Of a stretch of 64,000 bases of DNA, positions 17,106-25,444 are shown one piece after another. Below the pieces are notes generated by a model, which did not search any database, was not told where the DNA came from, and worked only from the letters and a program-made list of their open reading frames with translations. The translations under genes were made by a program, and so were the position numbers. Source of the stretch: an uncultured Oscillospiraceae bacterium (GTDB taxonomy: Bacteria > Bacillota > Clostridia > Oscillospirales > Oscillospiraceae); NCBI GenBank assembly GCA_934591635.1, contig CAKTPI010000001.1, positions 124,001 to 188,000 of the forward strand. The letters run 5' to 3'. Within the stretch, counting starts at the first letter, position 1; every line of letters starts with the position of its first letter.

Positions 17106-18188
17106 ATGGATGAAAAGCTGAAAAGAGTGAGCGCTGCATTCTGCCTTCCCGGAACTTACCTGAGATACGAAGCAATCCAGGTCGGTATTGTAAACCGTAC
17201 ATACAGGGTGTATGTCAGATTGGATGACGGCACGGAGAAATCCTTCCTGGTGCAGAATGTTAATACTTATGCTTTCCGCAATCCCATCGGCCTGATGAAC
17301 AACATTGATCTGGTCACTGAGCATATCCGCCATAAGTGCCCTGAAAAGCTTAGTCTTCACTTCCACCATACCCAGGATCGGAAGACCTACTTGCTGGACG
17401 GCGACGACTTCTGGCGGGTCATGAATTATATTCCTTCCGCCACCTATAGCGCTACGACGGACCCACTGATTCTGCGTAACGCGGGCCGTGCCTTTGGTGA
17501 GTTCCAGACCCAGCTGATGGATTTTGATATTAATTTATTGGTGGAGACGATTCCTAATTTCCACAATACCCGCAAGCGCTATGAAAGCCTGGATGAGGCA
17601 ATCGCGGCGGACGCCGCCGGGCGAGTTGCTTCTGCGCAAGAGGAGATTGCCTACATTCAGTCCATTCGGGATGTAGCCTGCACCCTGACGGATATGGGCC
17701 GGGATGGCCGCCTGCCCCTGCGGGTGACCCACAACGATACAAAGATCAATAATGTCCTTTTTGACGAAAAAACCAATGATTCCCTGGTGGTCATTGACCT
17801 GGATACCGTTATGCCCGGCCTCATGGGGCATGACTTTGGCGATGCTATCCGGTTTGCTGCGAATTTTGTGGCCGAGGATTCTCCGGAGTATGACAAGGTA
17901 GGCGTTGACTTGGATGTTTTCACTGCCTTTGCTCAGGGCTTCCTGGAAAAGACGGGCGCAAGTATGACCCAAAGTGAGTTGGATACACTGGCGTTGAGCT
18001 GTGTCTGCCTGACGGCTGAGCTTGTGGTGCGCTTCCTTGATGACTATCTGCGGGGGGATCTGTACTTCAAAACCAACTATCCGGAGCATAATCTGGTGCG
18101 TACCCGCAATCAGATTGCCTTGTGCAAGGATATGATGAAGCACCTGGACGAAATGGATGCGATCGTCCATAACTGTGTTCAGGCGTAA
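17106..18188 (+). CDS. APH-fold sugar kinase, N-acetylhexosamine 1-kinase-like
   Basis: A 360-aa phosphotransferase of the aminoglycoside phosphotransferase/choline kinase fold. The catalytic loop VTHNDTKINNVLF (near residue 205) and the metal-binding IDLDTVMPGLMGHDFGDAIR are clear. These motifs resemble NahK (N-acetylhexosamine 1-kinase) more than antibiotic kinases. An anomeric sugar kinase acting on N-acetylhexosamine is my best inference, not proven. It follows rnc by 19 bases and ends the operon at a strong terminator. Confidence 0.8.
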   Translation: MDEKLKRVSAAFCLPGTYLRYEAIQVGIVNRTYRVYVRLDDGTEKSFLVQNVNTYAFRNPIGLMNNIDLVTEHIRHKCPEKLSLHFHHTQDRKTYLLDGDDFWRVMNYIPSATYSATTDPLILRNAGRAFGEFQTQLMDFDINLLVETIPNFHNTRKRYESLDEAIAADAAGRVASAQEEIAYIQSIRDVACTLTDMGRDGRLPLRVTHNDTKINNVLFDEKTNDSLVVIDLDTVMPGLMGHDFGDAIRFAANFVAEDSPEYDKVGVDLDVFTAFAQGFLEKTGASMTQSELDTLALSCVCLTAELVVRFLDDYLRGDLYFKTNYPEHNLVRTRNQIALCKDMMKHLDEMDAIVHNCVQA

Positions 18189-18199
18189 AAAAGAATTGG

Positions 18200-18238
18200 T
18201 ATTTCCCTGCCTCTGTTTGGGGCAGGGAAATATTTCTT
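18200..18238 (+). terminator. Terminator ending the ktrB-to-sugar-kinase run
   Basis: TATTTCCCTGCC/GGCAGGGAAATA, a 12-bp perfect stem with a 9-base loop, followed by TTTCTT. The -35 box of the next promoter overlaps its tail. Confidence 0.88.
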
Positions 18239-18265
18239 GCCGTCCCTCCTCCAATATGGTAGAAT
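18237..18265 (+). promoter_or_regulatory. Promoter of the glycosyltransferase operon
   Basis: TTGCCG (18237-18242), a 17-bp spacer and TAGAAT (18260-18265), 32 bases upstream of the first glycosyltransferase start. Confidence 0.6.
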
Positions 18266-18296
18266 GAACCTGAATTAGATTTGCAGGAGGCGAAAG

Positions 18297-19553
18297 ATGA
18301 TGAAGATAGTCTGGCTGTGCAACATGCTTCCCGGTGCTGTGGCGCAGTGCCTTGGCAGAAGAGGGAACGGCGTGTGGCTCGACTATGCGTTGGAGCAGCT
18401 GCGGACGCAGACGGATATCACCCTGCATCTGTTTTGCCCCGGTGGGGAGAAAAGCGGCAGGCTGGATGCGCAAACATCGTTCGCTCTGTTTTCGGAGGGG
18501 GCACCGCACAAGTACCTTCCGGCCCTGGAAGCGCAGTTTTATGAGGCCCTTCTTGAAATACGACCGGATGTGATTCACATTTGGGGGACGGAGTTTGCCC
18601 ACACCCTTGCAATGGTCAATGCCGCCGGGCGGGCACATATGGATGCCCGGGTGGTGATCAGCATCCAGGGCCTGTGTAGCATCTGTGCCCGCCATTATTG
18701 TGAAGGCCTGCCGGAGTGGGTTTGCAGGCGGTACACCCTGCGGGATTTTGTCAAACAACGAAATATCTGTCAGCAGCAGAAGCGGTACCGCAGGCGCGGC
18801 AGGTTGGAGGTGCATGCGCTGCAAAAGGCAGAGCATGTGATTGGCCGGACGGATTGGGATCGGGCCATTACCGGACAGATTCAGAAAAACCGACAGTACC
18901 ATTTTTGCAACGAAACGCTGCGCCCGGTTTTTTATCAGGATACCTGGCAATACGAAGCGTGCAGCAGGCACCGCGTTTTTGCATCCAGCTGCGCCTATCC
19001 GGTAAAGGGCTTCCATTATCTGCTGGAGGCAATGCCGCTGATTTTAGACCGTTATCCGGATGCCACGGTTAGTGTGACCGGCTCCAGCTTTTTTCGGGAT
19101 AGCTTTGCTGGAAAGCTTCGCCAGGAGTATTACCAGCGCTATTTGGCAGACCTGGCGAAAAAGTATGGTTTGCGGGATAAAATCCACTTTTTGGGCAATC
19201 TGGATGCGGCGCACATGAAGCGGGCCTATCTGGATGCCAACGTGTTTGCACTGCCTTCCACCATTGAAAATTCTCCCAATTCCCTGGGGGAGGCTATGCT
19301 GCTGGGGGTGCCCTGTGTGGCAGCAGACGTGGGCGGTGTCCGGAATCTGATGTGCCCCGGCGAAGGGTACGTGTATCAGTCTACAGCGCCCTATATGCTG
19401 GCGGATGCCATCATGCAGGTATTTGAGCAGCAGGAGCAGGCGGCGGAGATGGGCCGCCGGGCTCGGGCGCATGCATTGCAAACCCATGATCCGGATAAAA
19501 ACTTGCAGGATTTGCTGGCAGCCTATCAGAAGGTTGCCGGAGAGGCGGAATAA
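18297..19553 (+). CDS. GT4-type glycosyltransferase
   Basis: A 418-aa GT-B-fold glycosyltransferase, probably transferring a sugar from a nucleotide donor during surface-glycan synthesis. The C-terminal half has the retaining GT4 E-x7-E pattern in STIENSPNSLGEAMLLGVPCV (near residues 320-340). The N-terminal acceptor domain is less conserved. AGGAGG precedes the double ATG at 18297/18300; either could be used. It is the first gene of a three-gene operon with a GT2 enzyme and a flippase. Confidence 0.88.
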   Translation: MMKIVWLCNMLPGAVAQCLGRRGNGVWLDYALEQLRTQTDITLHLFCPGGEKSGRLDAQTSFALFSEGAPHKYLPALEAQFYEALLEIRPDVIHIWGTEFAHTLAMVNAAGRAHMDARVVISIQGLCSICARHYCEGLPEWVCRRYTLRDFVKQRNICQQQKRYRRRGRLEVHALQKAEHVIGRTDWDRAITGQIQKNRQYHFCNETLRPVFYQDTWQYEACSRHRVFASSCAYPVKGFHYLLEAMPLILDRYPDATVSVTGSSFFRDSFAGKLRQEYYQRYLADLAKKYGLRDKIHFLGNLDAAHMKRAYLDANVFALPSTIENSPNSLGEAMLLGVPCVAADVGGVRNLMCPGEGYVYQSTAPYMLADAIMQVFEQQEQAAEMGRRARAHALQTHDPDKNLQDLLAAYQKVAGEAE

Positions 19554-20549
19554 ATGGAACAGACGGCGTTGATCAGTGTCATTGTCCCGGTATATAAGGT
19601 GGAGGATTATCTCCCCAAATGCGTGGACTCCATTTTGAATCAGACCTATTCCAATTTGGAGGTTATCCTGGTGGATGACGGTTCTCCGGATGGCTGCGGT
19701 AAGCTCTGTGATGCCTATGCGGAAAGGGACGGCCGCATACGGGTTATTCACAAGCCTAATGGCGGCCTCAGTGACGCCCGGAATGCAGGAATCGAAATTG
19801 CAGCAGGGGAGTACCTGGCTTTTGTGGACAGCGACGACTGGCTGGAGCCGGACGCCTATGAAACAATGCTGAATGCGGCTGTAAAGCACGGTGCAGCGCT
19901 GGTGTGCGCAGGGCGGTATGATGAAAACGAGCTGACCGGTACACAGTCGGTGGGCCTGTGCCCGGAACGGGAGGAAATGGTGCCCGGTACGGAGCTGGTG
20001 CGCCGCATCTTCCACTGGGATCATCTGGATTCAGCTGCCTGGGATAAGCTCTACGCCCGGGATTTGTTCCGGGAGATTCGTTACCCTGTGGGACGGATCG
20101 TGGAGGATGTGCCTACCACCTATCGCCTGGTGCTGCTGGCAGGGGGCGGCGTTCTGCTGCCAAAACCCATTTATCATTATCGCCGCCGGGCAGGCAGCAT
20201 CACCACTTCCCGGGTGTCGGATAAAAGCAGCCATGCCATGGAGCATGCGTCCTTGGTCTATGCGGATATCCAAAAGAATTATCCGGAGCTGGAGGCGGAT
20301 GCCCGCTACCTGCTGATGACCCAGCAGTGGGATTATGTCAGGCGAGTGGATTTGTCCGACCGGGCAACGAGAAAGAAATACGCAGAGAAGTGCCGTCATG
20401 CACGCCGTGCCCTGCGGGGGGATATCTCTTTTGCGTGCCACAGCTTACCGGCACAGGATAAACGGTTCTTTCTCCTGTGCGCCTTTGGCCTTTATGGGCC
20501 GGTTCTCAATGTCCATCATTTTTTACAAGGTTCAAAAAGAAAAGTATGA
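19554..20549 (+). CDS. GT2 family glycosyltransferase
   Basis: A 331-aa enzyme with an N-terminal GT-A domain: ISVIVPVYKVEDYLPKCVDS, the VDDGSPDG donor motif, GGLSDARNAGIE, and the DXD-like VDSDDWLEP. It lies immediately after the GT4 gene and overlaps the flippase start (ATGA), so the three are probably cotranslated for assembly and export of a surface polysaccharide. The C-terminal third has no motif I can name. Confidence 0.92.
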   Translation: MEQTALISVIVPVYKVEDYLPKCVDSILNQTYSNLEVILVDDGSPDGCGKLCDAYAERDGRIRVIHKPNGGLSDARNAGIEIAAGEYLAFVDSDDWLEPDAYETMLNAAVKHGAALVCAGRYDENELTGTQSVGLCPEREEMVPGTELVRRIFHWDHLDSAAWDKLYARDLFREIRYPVGRIVEDVPTTYRLVLLAGGGVLLPKPIYHYRRRAGSITTSRVSDKSSHAMEHASLVYADIQKNYPELEADARYLLMTQQWDYVRRVDLSDRATRKKYAEKCRHARRALRGDISFACHSLPAQDKRFFLLCAFGLYGPVLNVHHFLQGSKRKV

Positions 20550-21937
20550 AAAAAAGCATCAATCGCATCGCGTTCTTCAATTTTCTCAGCGTTTTAATTC
20601 TGCAGGGCATTTCACTGATTTCATCCCCGCTGTTCAGCCGTTTGCTGGGTACATCGGGTTATGGTAACCTGGCTTCCTTTATGGTCTGGACCAATCTGGC
20701 CACCACCATTCTGTCCCTACAGTCCAACATGACCCTTGTAAACGCCCGCCAGGAGTTCCCGGAGGAGGAGCAGCTGCCTTATCAGTCCAGTGCCATGGCG
20801 ATGACCTGCCTGAGTTTCCTGATTGGCAGCGGACTGATCTTCCTTTTTGCAGAGCCGATTTCCCAGGCCCTGCAAATGGACCGGCTGCTGCTTGTCATGA
20901 TGGTGGTGCAGGCTTTCGGCGGCTTCTGCGTGAATTTCCTCAGCAGCAAATTTACCTATGAATTCAAGGCAGAGCAGCATATGCTCCTCAGCGTCCTTAT
21001 GGCAATTGCGAGGCTGGGGGTGTCGCTGCTGCTGGTACTGAGTCTGCCGGTTCAGCAGCGCTTTTTCGGCCGGGTATTGGGCAATGTGCTGGTGTTTGGC
21101 GCTGTAGGACTGGTAAGCTGCATCCATATCCTTCGAAAGGGTGGTGTGCTCTATTCCAGGCGGTATTGGAAATTTTGCTTTGCCCTGGGTCTTCCGCTGG
21201 TATTCCAGTCTCTGGCCTATACCATTCTGGAGTACAGCGATGTGCTGATGCTCAAGCAAATGGCAGGGGATTCCCAGTCCGGCGTTTACAGCTTGGCATT
21301 CACCCTGTCCGGCATCCTCTTTACTTTGTTTAATGCCCTCAATACCAGCTGGACTCCGTTTTTCTTTGATGACATGAAGAATGGGAAGCGGGAAAATGTG
21401 GTTCGCCAGAGCCGGAATTTTACCGAGCTCTTTGCGGTTTTGTGCATGGGCTTTATCCTGCTGGTGCGGGAGGTTTACAAGGTTTACGCGGACGAAAGCT
21501 TTTGGCCGGGGGTAGAAATGATTGCGCTATTTGCTGCCAATTATTTTGTGACCATGCTGTGTACGTTCCCGGTAAATTATGAAATTCTCCACAAGAAGAC
21601 GAAAACGGTGGCGGCGGCAACGGTCGCTTCTGCGGTCGCCAACCTGGTGCTGAATTACATATTTATTCGCCTGTTTGGCATGATGGGTGCTGCCGTGGCA
21701 ACACTGCTCGCCCGTATCCTTCAGCTGGTGATCCACGAGTGCTACTCTCGTTTGTCCCTTGGAAAGGAAGACTATCCGTTCCCTATGGCGGATGGCCTCA
21801 AGGGCTGTGCTGCCGTGACTGTCGCTGTGATCTTGTTCTATGTGACCCCGAATGCCTGGTATATCCGCTGGCCTCTGGGGGCCGCCCTGGGCCTGTGGGA
21901 GCTACTGCGTATGTGGAAACGGAAAAGCCTGCTCTGA
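20546..21937 (+). CDS. Polysaccharide flippase (Wzx/MATE-like)
   Basis: A 463-aa membrane protein with about 12-14 hydrophobic segments. It is of the oligosaccharide-flippase family that moves lipid-linked glycan units across the membrane. The start at 20546 (KKSINRIAFFNFLSVLILQG) gives the usual N-terminus and overlaps the GT2 stop. The last gene of the glycan operon. A second, damaged flippase gene of the same kind lies near 45.4-46.4 kb. Confidence 0.88.
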   Translation: MKKSINRIAFFNFLSVLILQGISLISSPLFSRLLGTSGYGNLASFMVWTNLATTILSLQSNMTLVNARQEFPEEEQLPYQSSAMAMTCLSFLIGSGLIFLFAEPISQALQMDRLLLVMMVVQAFGGFCVNFLSSKFTYEFKAEQHMLLSVLMAIARLGVSLLLVLSLPVQQRFFGRVLGNVLVFGAVGLVSCIHILRKGGVLYSRRYWKFCFALGLPLVFQSLAYTILEYSDVLMLKQMAGDSQSGVYSLAFTLSGILFTLFNALNTSWTPFFFDDMKNGKRENVVRQSRNFTELFAVLCMGFILLVREVYKVYADESFWPGVEMIALFAANYFVTMLCTFPVNYEILHKKTKTVAAATVASAVANLVLNYIFIRLFGMMGAAVATLLARILQLVIHECYSRLSLGKEDYPFPMADGLKGCAAVTVAVILFYVTPNAWYIRWPLGAALGLWELLRMWKRKSLL

Positions 21938-21960
21938 TCCGGCTTTTTCCGGAAAAAGTA

Positions 21961-21989
21961 TTGACAAACCATTGTTAAGCGGTTATAAT
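21961..21989 (+). promoter_or_regulatory. Consensus promoter of tRNA-Leu
   Basis: Perfect TTGACA (21961-21966), 17-bp spacer and perfect TATAAT (21984-21989), 12 bases before the mature tRNA. Confidence 0.9.
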
Positions 21990-22001
21990 ACTCTGGCAAC
22001 T

Positions 22002-22084
22002 GCGAGAGTGTTGGAATGGTAGACAAGCACGTTTGAGGTGCGTGTGGTTACGCCGTGGGGGTTCGAGTCCCCTCTCTCGCACCA
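22002..22084 (+). tRNA. tRNA-Leu (anticodon GAG)
   Basis: The acceptor arms GCGAGAG and CTCTCGC pair perfectly. The anticodon stem CACGT/GCGTG holds the loop TTGAGGT, giving GAG. A long class II variable arm and the TTCGAGTCC T loop are present, and the CCA end is encoded. It reads CUC/CUU leucine codons. Confidence 0.97.
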
Positions 22085-22119
22085 AAATCAGGTCATCCCC
22101 TGTGGGATGACCTGATTTT
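22085..22119 (+). terminator. Terminator of tRNA-Leu
   Basis: AAATCAGGTCATCCC/GGGATGACCTGATTTT hairpin immediately after the tRNA CCA end. Confidence 0.92.
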
Positions 22120-22306
22120 GCTATGCCAGAGAAAGTTTGAAAGAGAATGATAAAACTTTTTCCCCACAAATTTGCGTTTTAAAACAATATATTGAAAATA
22201 GGACTTTTTCCACTATAACAAGCTTTTATAGCTTTCCTTATTTTTGACATGTGACGGTTTATGCTGCTTGAAGGTTATTCCAACGGGGAAGTGGAGAAAC
22301 AGATAG

Positions 22307-22678
22307 ATGAATTACGATGAGTTTTTGAAGAAAGAGGATATTGCCCAGATCCTGCTGACGGACCGAGGGGCTAAGGTTACGCTGGTGAGAGATGGAAAGC
22401 AGGCCCTGGATCGGTTTGCACAGCTTGTACCGGGCACCTTTGATGCGATCCTGATGGATGTGATGATGCCGGTAATGGACGGCCTGACGGCCACAAGGGC
22501 AATCCGGGCCCTGCATCGCCCTGATGCCCAAACGATTCCGATTATTGCAATGACGGCCAATGCTTATGCGGAGGATGCAAAGGCGTGCCTGGAGGCGGGA
22601 ATGAACGCCCATATCGGCAAGCCGCTGGATATCGATAAAGTGACTGAAACAGTTGCAGAATGCTGCGCAAAGAAATAA
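22307..22678 (+). CDS. N-terminally shortened response-regulator receiver protein
   Basis: A 123-aa protein that is nearly all receiver domain. The phospho-acceptor Asp51 (AILMDVMMPVMDG), the switch Thr82 (IIAMT) and Lys104 (HIGKP) are intact. The first beta strand and the paired acidic residues that bind Mg2+ appear missing or reduced, since the protein begins where the DDN motif normally sits. The closest look-alikes are receiver domains at the ends of hybrid histidine kinases. It is probably a remnant; a functional phosphorylation sink is the alternative. No output domain, no strong RBS. Confidence 0.65.
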   Translation: MNYDEFLKKEDIAQILLTDRGAKVTLVRDGKQALDRFAQLVPGTFDAILMDVMMPVMDGLTATRAIRALHRPDAQTIPIIAMTANAYAEDAKACLEAGMNAHIGKPLDIDKVTETVAECCAKK

Positions 22679-22681
22679 AAT

Positions 22682-22712
22682 GCCGGGACAGACGCGATCT
22701 GTCCCGGTTTTG
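22682..22712. terminator. Terminator between the receiver gene and the spore genes
   Basis: CCGGGACAGA/TCTGTCCCGG hairpin followed by TTTT on the plus strand. It can also form on the minus strand, where it follows the Asn/Gln-rich micropeptide gene. Confidence 0.88.
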
Positions 22713-22728
22713 TGCTAGATGGTGAAGT

Positions 22729-22827
22729 TCAGCGGCACTGCTGCTGGTTCTGATTCTGCTGGTTCTGCTGATTCTGGTTCTGGCCTTGATTCTGGTTCTG
22801 CTGCTGATTCTTATTCTGGTTATTCAT
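22729..22827 (-). CDS. Asn/Gln-rich 32-aa micropeptide, putative spore protein
   Basis: A short reading frame of 33 codons with a strong AGGAGG 8 bases before its ATG (22827). After MNNQNK the peptide is almost only N and Q, with one Gly, and ends in Q-Q-Q-C-R. It lies 57 bases after spoVAE on the same strand and before a terminator, so it is likely the last gene of the spoVAD-spoVAE unit. N/Q-rich composition recalls gamma-type small acid-soluble and some coat proteins, but I recognise no named family. The good RBS and placement are the main evidence. Confidence 0.65.
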   Translation of the reverse strand: MNNQNKNQQQNQNQGQNQNQQNQQNQNQQQCR

Positions 22828-22884
22828 ATTGGTATCCTCCTAAATTTGGTTGCGGCTTCCCGCTCTGATAGGATGTCCCCCAAT

Positions 22885-23241
22885 TCAGGATTTATCCTTG
22901 GGCTTGAAGAAAATTCCTGCAAGCAGGCCGAAAATAATTGCAGCCGTAATGCCTCCGGCTGTGGCCCGCAGGCCGCCAGTCAGGATCCCAAGGGCCCCCT
23001 TCTCCTGAACAGCATCCTTCACTCCCTTGGCCAGAGTGGCCCCAAAGCCTGTCAGCGGCACAGATGCTCCGGCCCCTGCAAAATCGATCAAGGGCTGATA
23101 CAGGCCAATTGCCCCCAGGATTACGCCAGTTACCACGTAGCCAACCAGAATTCGGGCAGGAGTCAGATTGGTTTTGTCGATGAGAACCTGCCCAACGAGG
23201 CAGAACAGTCCGCCTACAAGAAAAGCTTTCAGATAATCCAT
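22885..23241 (-). CDS. spoVAE: Stage V sporulation protein AE
   Basis: Small inner-membrane component of the SpoVA dipicolinic-acid channel of spores, 118 aa. Three hydrophobic segments are visible, with the family-typical ARILVGYVVTGVILGAIGLY and PLTGFGATLAKGVKDAV. It is one base downstream of spoVAD, so the two are coupled. SpoVA proteins load dipicolinate into the forespore and release it during germination. Confidence 0.95.
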   Translation of the reverse strand: MDYLKAFLVGGLFCLVGQVLIDKTNLTPARILVGYVVTGVILGAIGLYQPLIDFAGAGASVPLTGFGATLAKGVKDAVQEKGALGILTGGLRATAGGITAAIIFGLLAGIFFKPKDKS

Positions 23242-24261
23242 TTAGTTTGTGCCTCCTTCAATCGCCACAGCATGGCATACCCCGGGAATGGGCAGCCCCT
23301 GCTGGGTGGAGGTGGGGGAGAGCAGCGCGCCGGTTCCGCAGAATAGAATCTTTTTTAGCTTCCCAGAGGAAAGCTGGCCAAGCAGATGACCACACAGGGT
23401 GATGGCGCTGCATCCGCAGCCAGAGCCGCCGGAATGCACATCCTGCCTGGTGTTGTCAAATACCATGGTACCGCAGTCGGTAAGCCTGCCGCCCAGATTC
23501 AGCCCATCCCGGCTGGCCAGCTCCAGCAGCAGCTCCTTCCCAAGCTGCCCCAGGTCGCCGGTGACGATCAGGTCGTAGTCTTCCGGGCCCAACTGTATGT
23601 CTTCCAGGTGGGCCCGGATGGTGGAATAGGCAGCCGGGGCCATGGCGGCGCCCATGTTGCCCGCATCCTTGATACCCAAGTCCCGTACGGTGCCAACCGT
23701 CCCGCAGGTGAGCCGCGGCCCCTTGCCCTCGCTGCAAACCAGAGCAGAGCCGGAACCGGTGACGGTCCACTGGGCGGTGGGGGTTCGCTGTCCACCGTAG
23801 CCCAGGGGGAAACGGTACTGCCGTTCCGAGGATGCAAAGTGGGAGGAGGTCATGGCAGCCACACGGTCAGCGTAGCCTCCGTCCACCGTCAGCCCGGCCA
23901 GCAGCAGACTTTCGGCCATGGTCGAGCAGGCCCCGTACAGCCCTAGGTGAGGAATGTTCATATTCCGCAGTGAGAAGGAAGAGCCAATGCACTGGTTAAG
24001 AAGATCTCCGGAGTAAACCAGATCAATTTCCCAGGTATGAAGCTTTGCCTTCTCTGCCAATGTTTTCAGGCAAAGCTCCTGCATTTTCTTCTCTGCCTGT
24101 TCCCAGGTTTTCTGCCCCAGGAGGGTATCGGTAAAGGTCTTGTCGAAGGTGCCGGAGAGCGGCCCCTGGGCTTCCTTTTTCCCCGCAATGCTGGCCCAGG
24201 CGGCAATTACCGGCCGGGTGCTGAATAAGAAGCTGGATTTGCCGCGCTTGAATTTTGCCAT
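23242..24261 (-). CDS. spoVAD: Stage V sporulation protein AD
   Basis: Soluble, dipicolinate-binding SpoVA subunit with a thiolase fold, 339 aa. The HSGGSGCGCSAITLCGHLL and GTGALLSPTSTQQGLPIPGV stretches near the C-terminus and the N-terminal GTFDKTFTD region match SpoVAD. GGGAGG precedes the ATG. It is normally preceded by spoVAC; here the upstream neighbour is an NlpC/P60 gene, so spoVAC must be elsewhere if present. Confidence 0.95.
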   Translation of the reverse strand: MAKFKRGKSSFLFSTRPVIAAWASIAGKKEAQGPLSGTFDKTFTDTLLGQKTWEQAEKKMQELCLKTLAEKAKLHTWEIDLVYSGDLLNQCIGSSFSLRNMNIPHLGLYGACSTMAESLLLAGLTVDGGYADRVAAMTSSHFASSERQYRFPLGYGGQRTPTAQWTVTGSGSALVCSEGKGPRLTCGTVGTVRDLGIKDAGNMGAAMAPAAYSTIRAHLEDIQLGPEDYDLIVTGDLGQLGKELLLELASRDGLNLGGRLTDCGTMVFDNTRQDVHSGGSGCGCSAITLCGHLLGQLSSGKLKKILFCGTGALLSPTSTQQGLPIPGVCHAVAIEGGTN

Positions 24262-24315
24262 CGGAAATGCCTCCCGCGTTGTTTGCTTTGATTACTCATT
24301 CTCCCCACAACACGC

Positions 24316-24347
24316 AAAAAAATACCCGACTGCATTGCAGTCGGGTA
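24316..24347 (-). terminator. Terminator of the SH3-NlpC/P60 gene
   Basis: On the minus strand TACCCGACTGCA/TGCAGTCGGGTA is followed by TTTTTTT, right after the hydrolase stop. It isolates spoVAD from upstream transcription. Confidence 0.92.
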
Positions 24348-24355
24348 AAAATTTT

Positions 24356-25345
24356 TTAAACAACGCGGATGCCGCAATAGAAATGCTCACTCCAATAACC
24401 GCTGGTCAGGTCGGAATAGGACACGGTGCTGCGGGAGTTGGGAGAGTGGATGAATTGCCCGTTGCCGGCATAAATGCCGGCATGGGTGATGCCGCTTCCA
24501 CCGGTGCCGGAGAAGAGTACAATGTCGCCCACTTGCAAGGAACCCTTGTCCACCTTCGAGCCTGCGCTATATTGCGCTGCGGGAGTACGGCCAACGGAGA
24601 TTCCGAAGGTGCCGTATACGTAGTACACAAATCCGGAGCAGTCAAAGCCGCTGGGGGAGGCACCACCGTAAACATAAGGGGTGCCCAGGTAGCTTGTTGC
24701 CTTTGCCAGAATCTGCGTCCCGGTGGCACTGCCGGTGGAAGCAGAATTGACAGCTCCGCCTGTGCTTGCCGTACCGGAGGGCAGGGAGCCAATAGCCTTG
24801 CCGTGGCGGAAATATTGGGGGGTATTGCCGGAAGCCTGATTTTCGTAGGGGATTTCTGTCAGGCTGAGGAAATCACTGCGGATATAGCAGGTTTTGGAAT
24901 TATAAAGAACCTTATACCAGCCCTGATTCAGGCCGATTATGTAGCACTTTTCACCGTAAGCGGCAGTGGCAATCCGATTGTAGCCGGTGCCGGGGCCGCT
25001 GCGCAGATTGACGCCGGAACCGGTGACGGTGCCGTAGCCCAGCTCTGCATTTTCTGCAGTGGCTGCGCTGACATAGTCAGCGCTCATGTAGCCCTCCTGC
25101 AGATTATAGTTGACATGATACCAGCCATTTTCATGGCTGAGCACCACCACACACTCACCGGAGTTTGCGGTGGCAAGGATGGGAGCGCCGGTGTCGGGGG
25201 ATTGCCGCAGATTCAGTCCGGAGGCATTCACAAAGCCAATGCCGTATACCAGATTGCTGTCATCTGCAAACGCAGTGATGGAAAAACTGCCGAACAAAAT
25301 AATCAGAGCCGCTACAATTGCAGCGGCTCGCGTGGAAAACTTCAT
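24356..25345 (-). CDS. Secreted SH3-NlpC/P60 peptidoglycan endopeptidase
   Basis: A 329-aa exported cell-wall hydrolase that should cut peptide stems. A signal peptide covers about residues 1-27 (hydrophobic core AAAIVAALIILFGSF, cleavage near AFA). Two bacterial SH3 domains follow (VNASGLNLRQSPDTG and VTGSGVNLRSGPGTG). The C-terminal NlpC/P60 domain has the catalytic Cys in FDCSGFVYYVYG, His in ITHAGIYAGNG and a second His in QFIHSPN. Single-gene unit; a role in growth, separation or spore processes cannot be distinguished. Confidence 0.94.
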   Translation of the reverse strand: MKFSTRAAAIVAALIILFGSFSITAFADDSNLVYGIGFVNASGLNLRQSPDTGAPILATANSGECVVVLSHENGWYHVNYNLQEGYMSADYVSAATAENAELGYGTVTGSGVNLRSGPGTGYNRIATAAYGEKCYIIGLNQGWYKVLYNSKTCYIRSDFLSLTEIPYENQASGNTPQYFRHGKAIGSLPSGTASTGGAVNSASTGSATGTQILAKATSYLGTPYVYGGASPSGFDCSGFVYYVYGTFGISVGRTPAAQYSAGSKVDKGSLQVGDIVLFSGTGGSGITHAGIYAGNGQFIHSPNSRSTVSYSDLTSGYWSEHFYCGIRVV

Positions 25346-25444
25346 ACGTTACCTCCGTCGCTGGGAATCAGGGAATTTTTTCTTAGAAAATGCTCCTTTA
25401 GCGGTCAGGTGCAGCCTGCGTTCGTGACACGCCGAGGGGACAGC

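Noticed and set aside
21975..22169. Minus-strand frame across tRNA-Leu
   Set aside because: Antisense of a structurally complete tRNA with its own promoter and terminator.
22244..22249. TTGACA as promoter for the receiver gene
   Set aside because: No acceptable -10 element lies 16-18 bp downstream.
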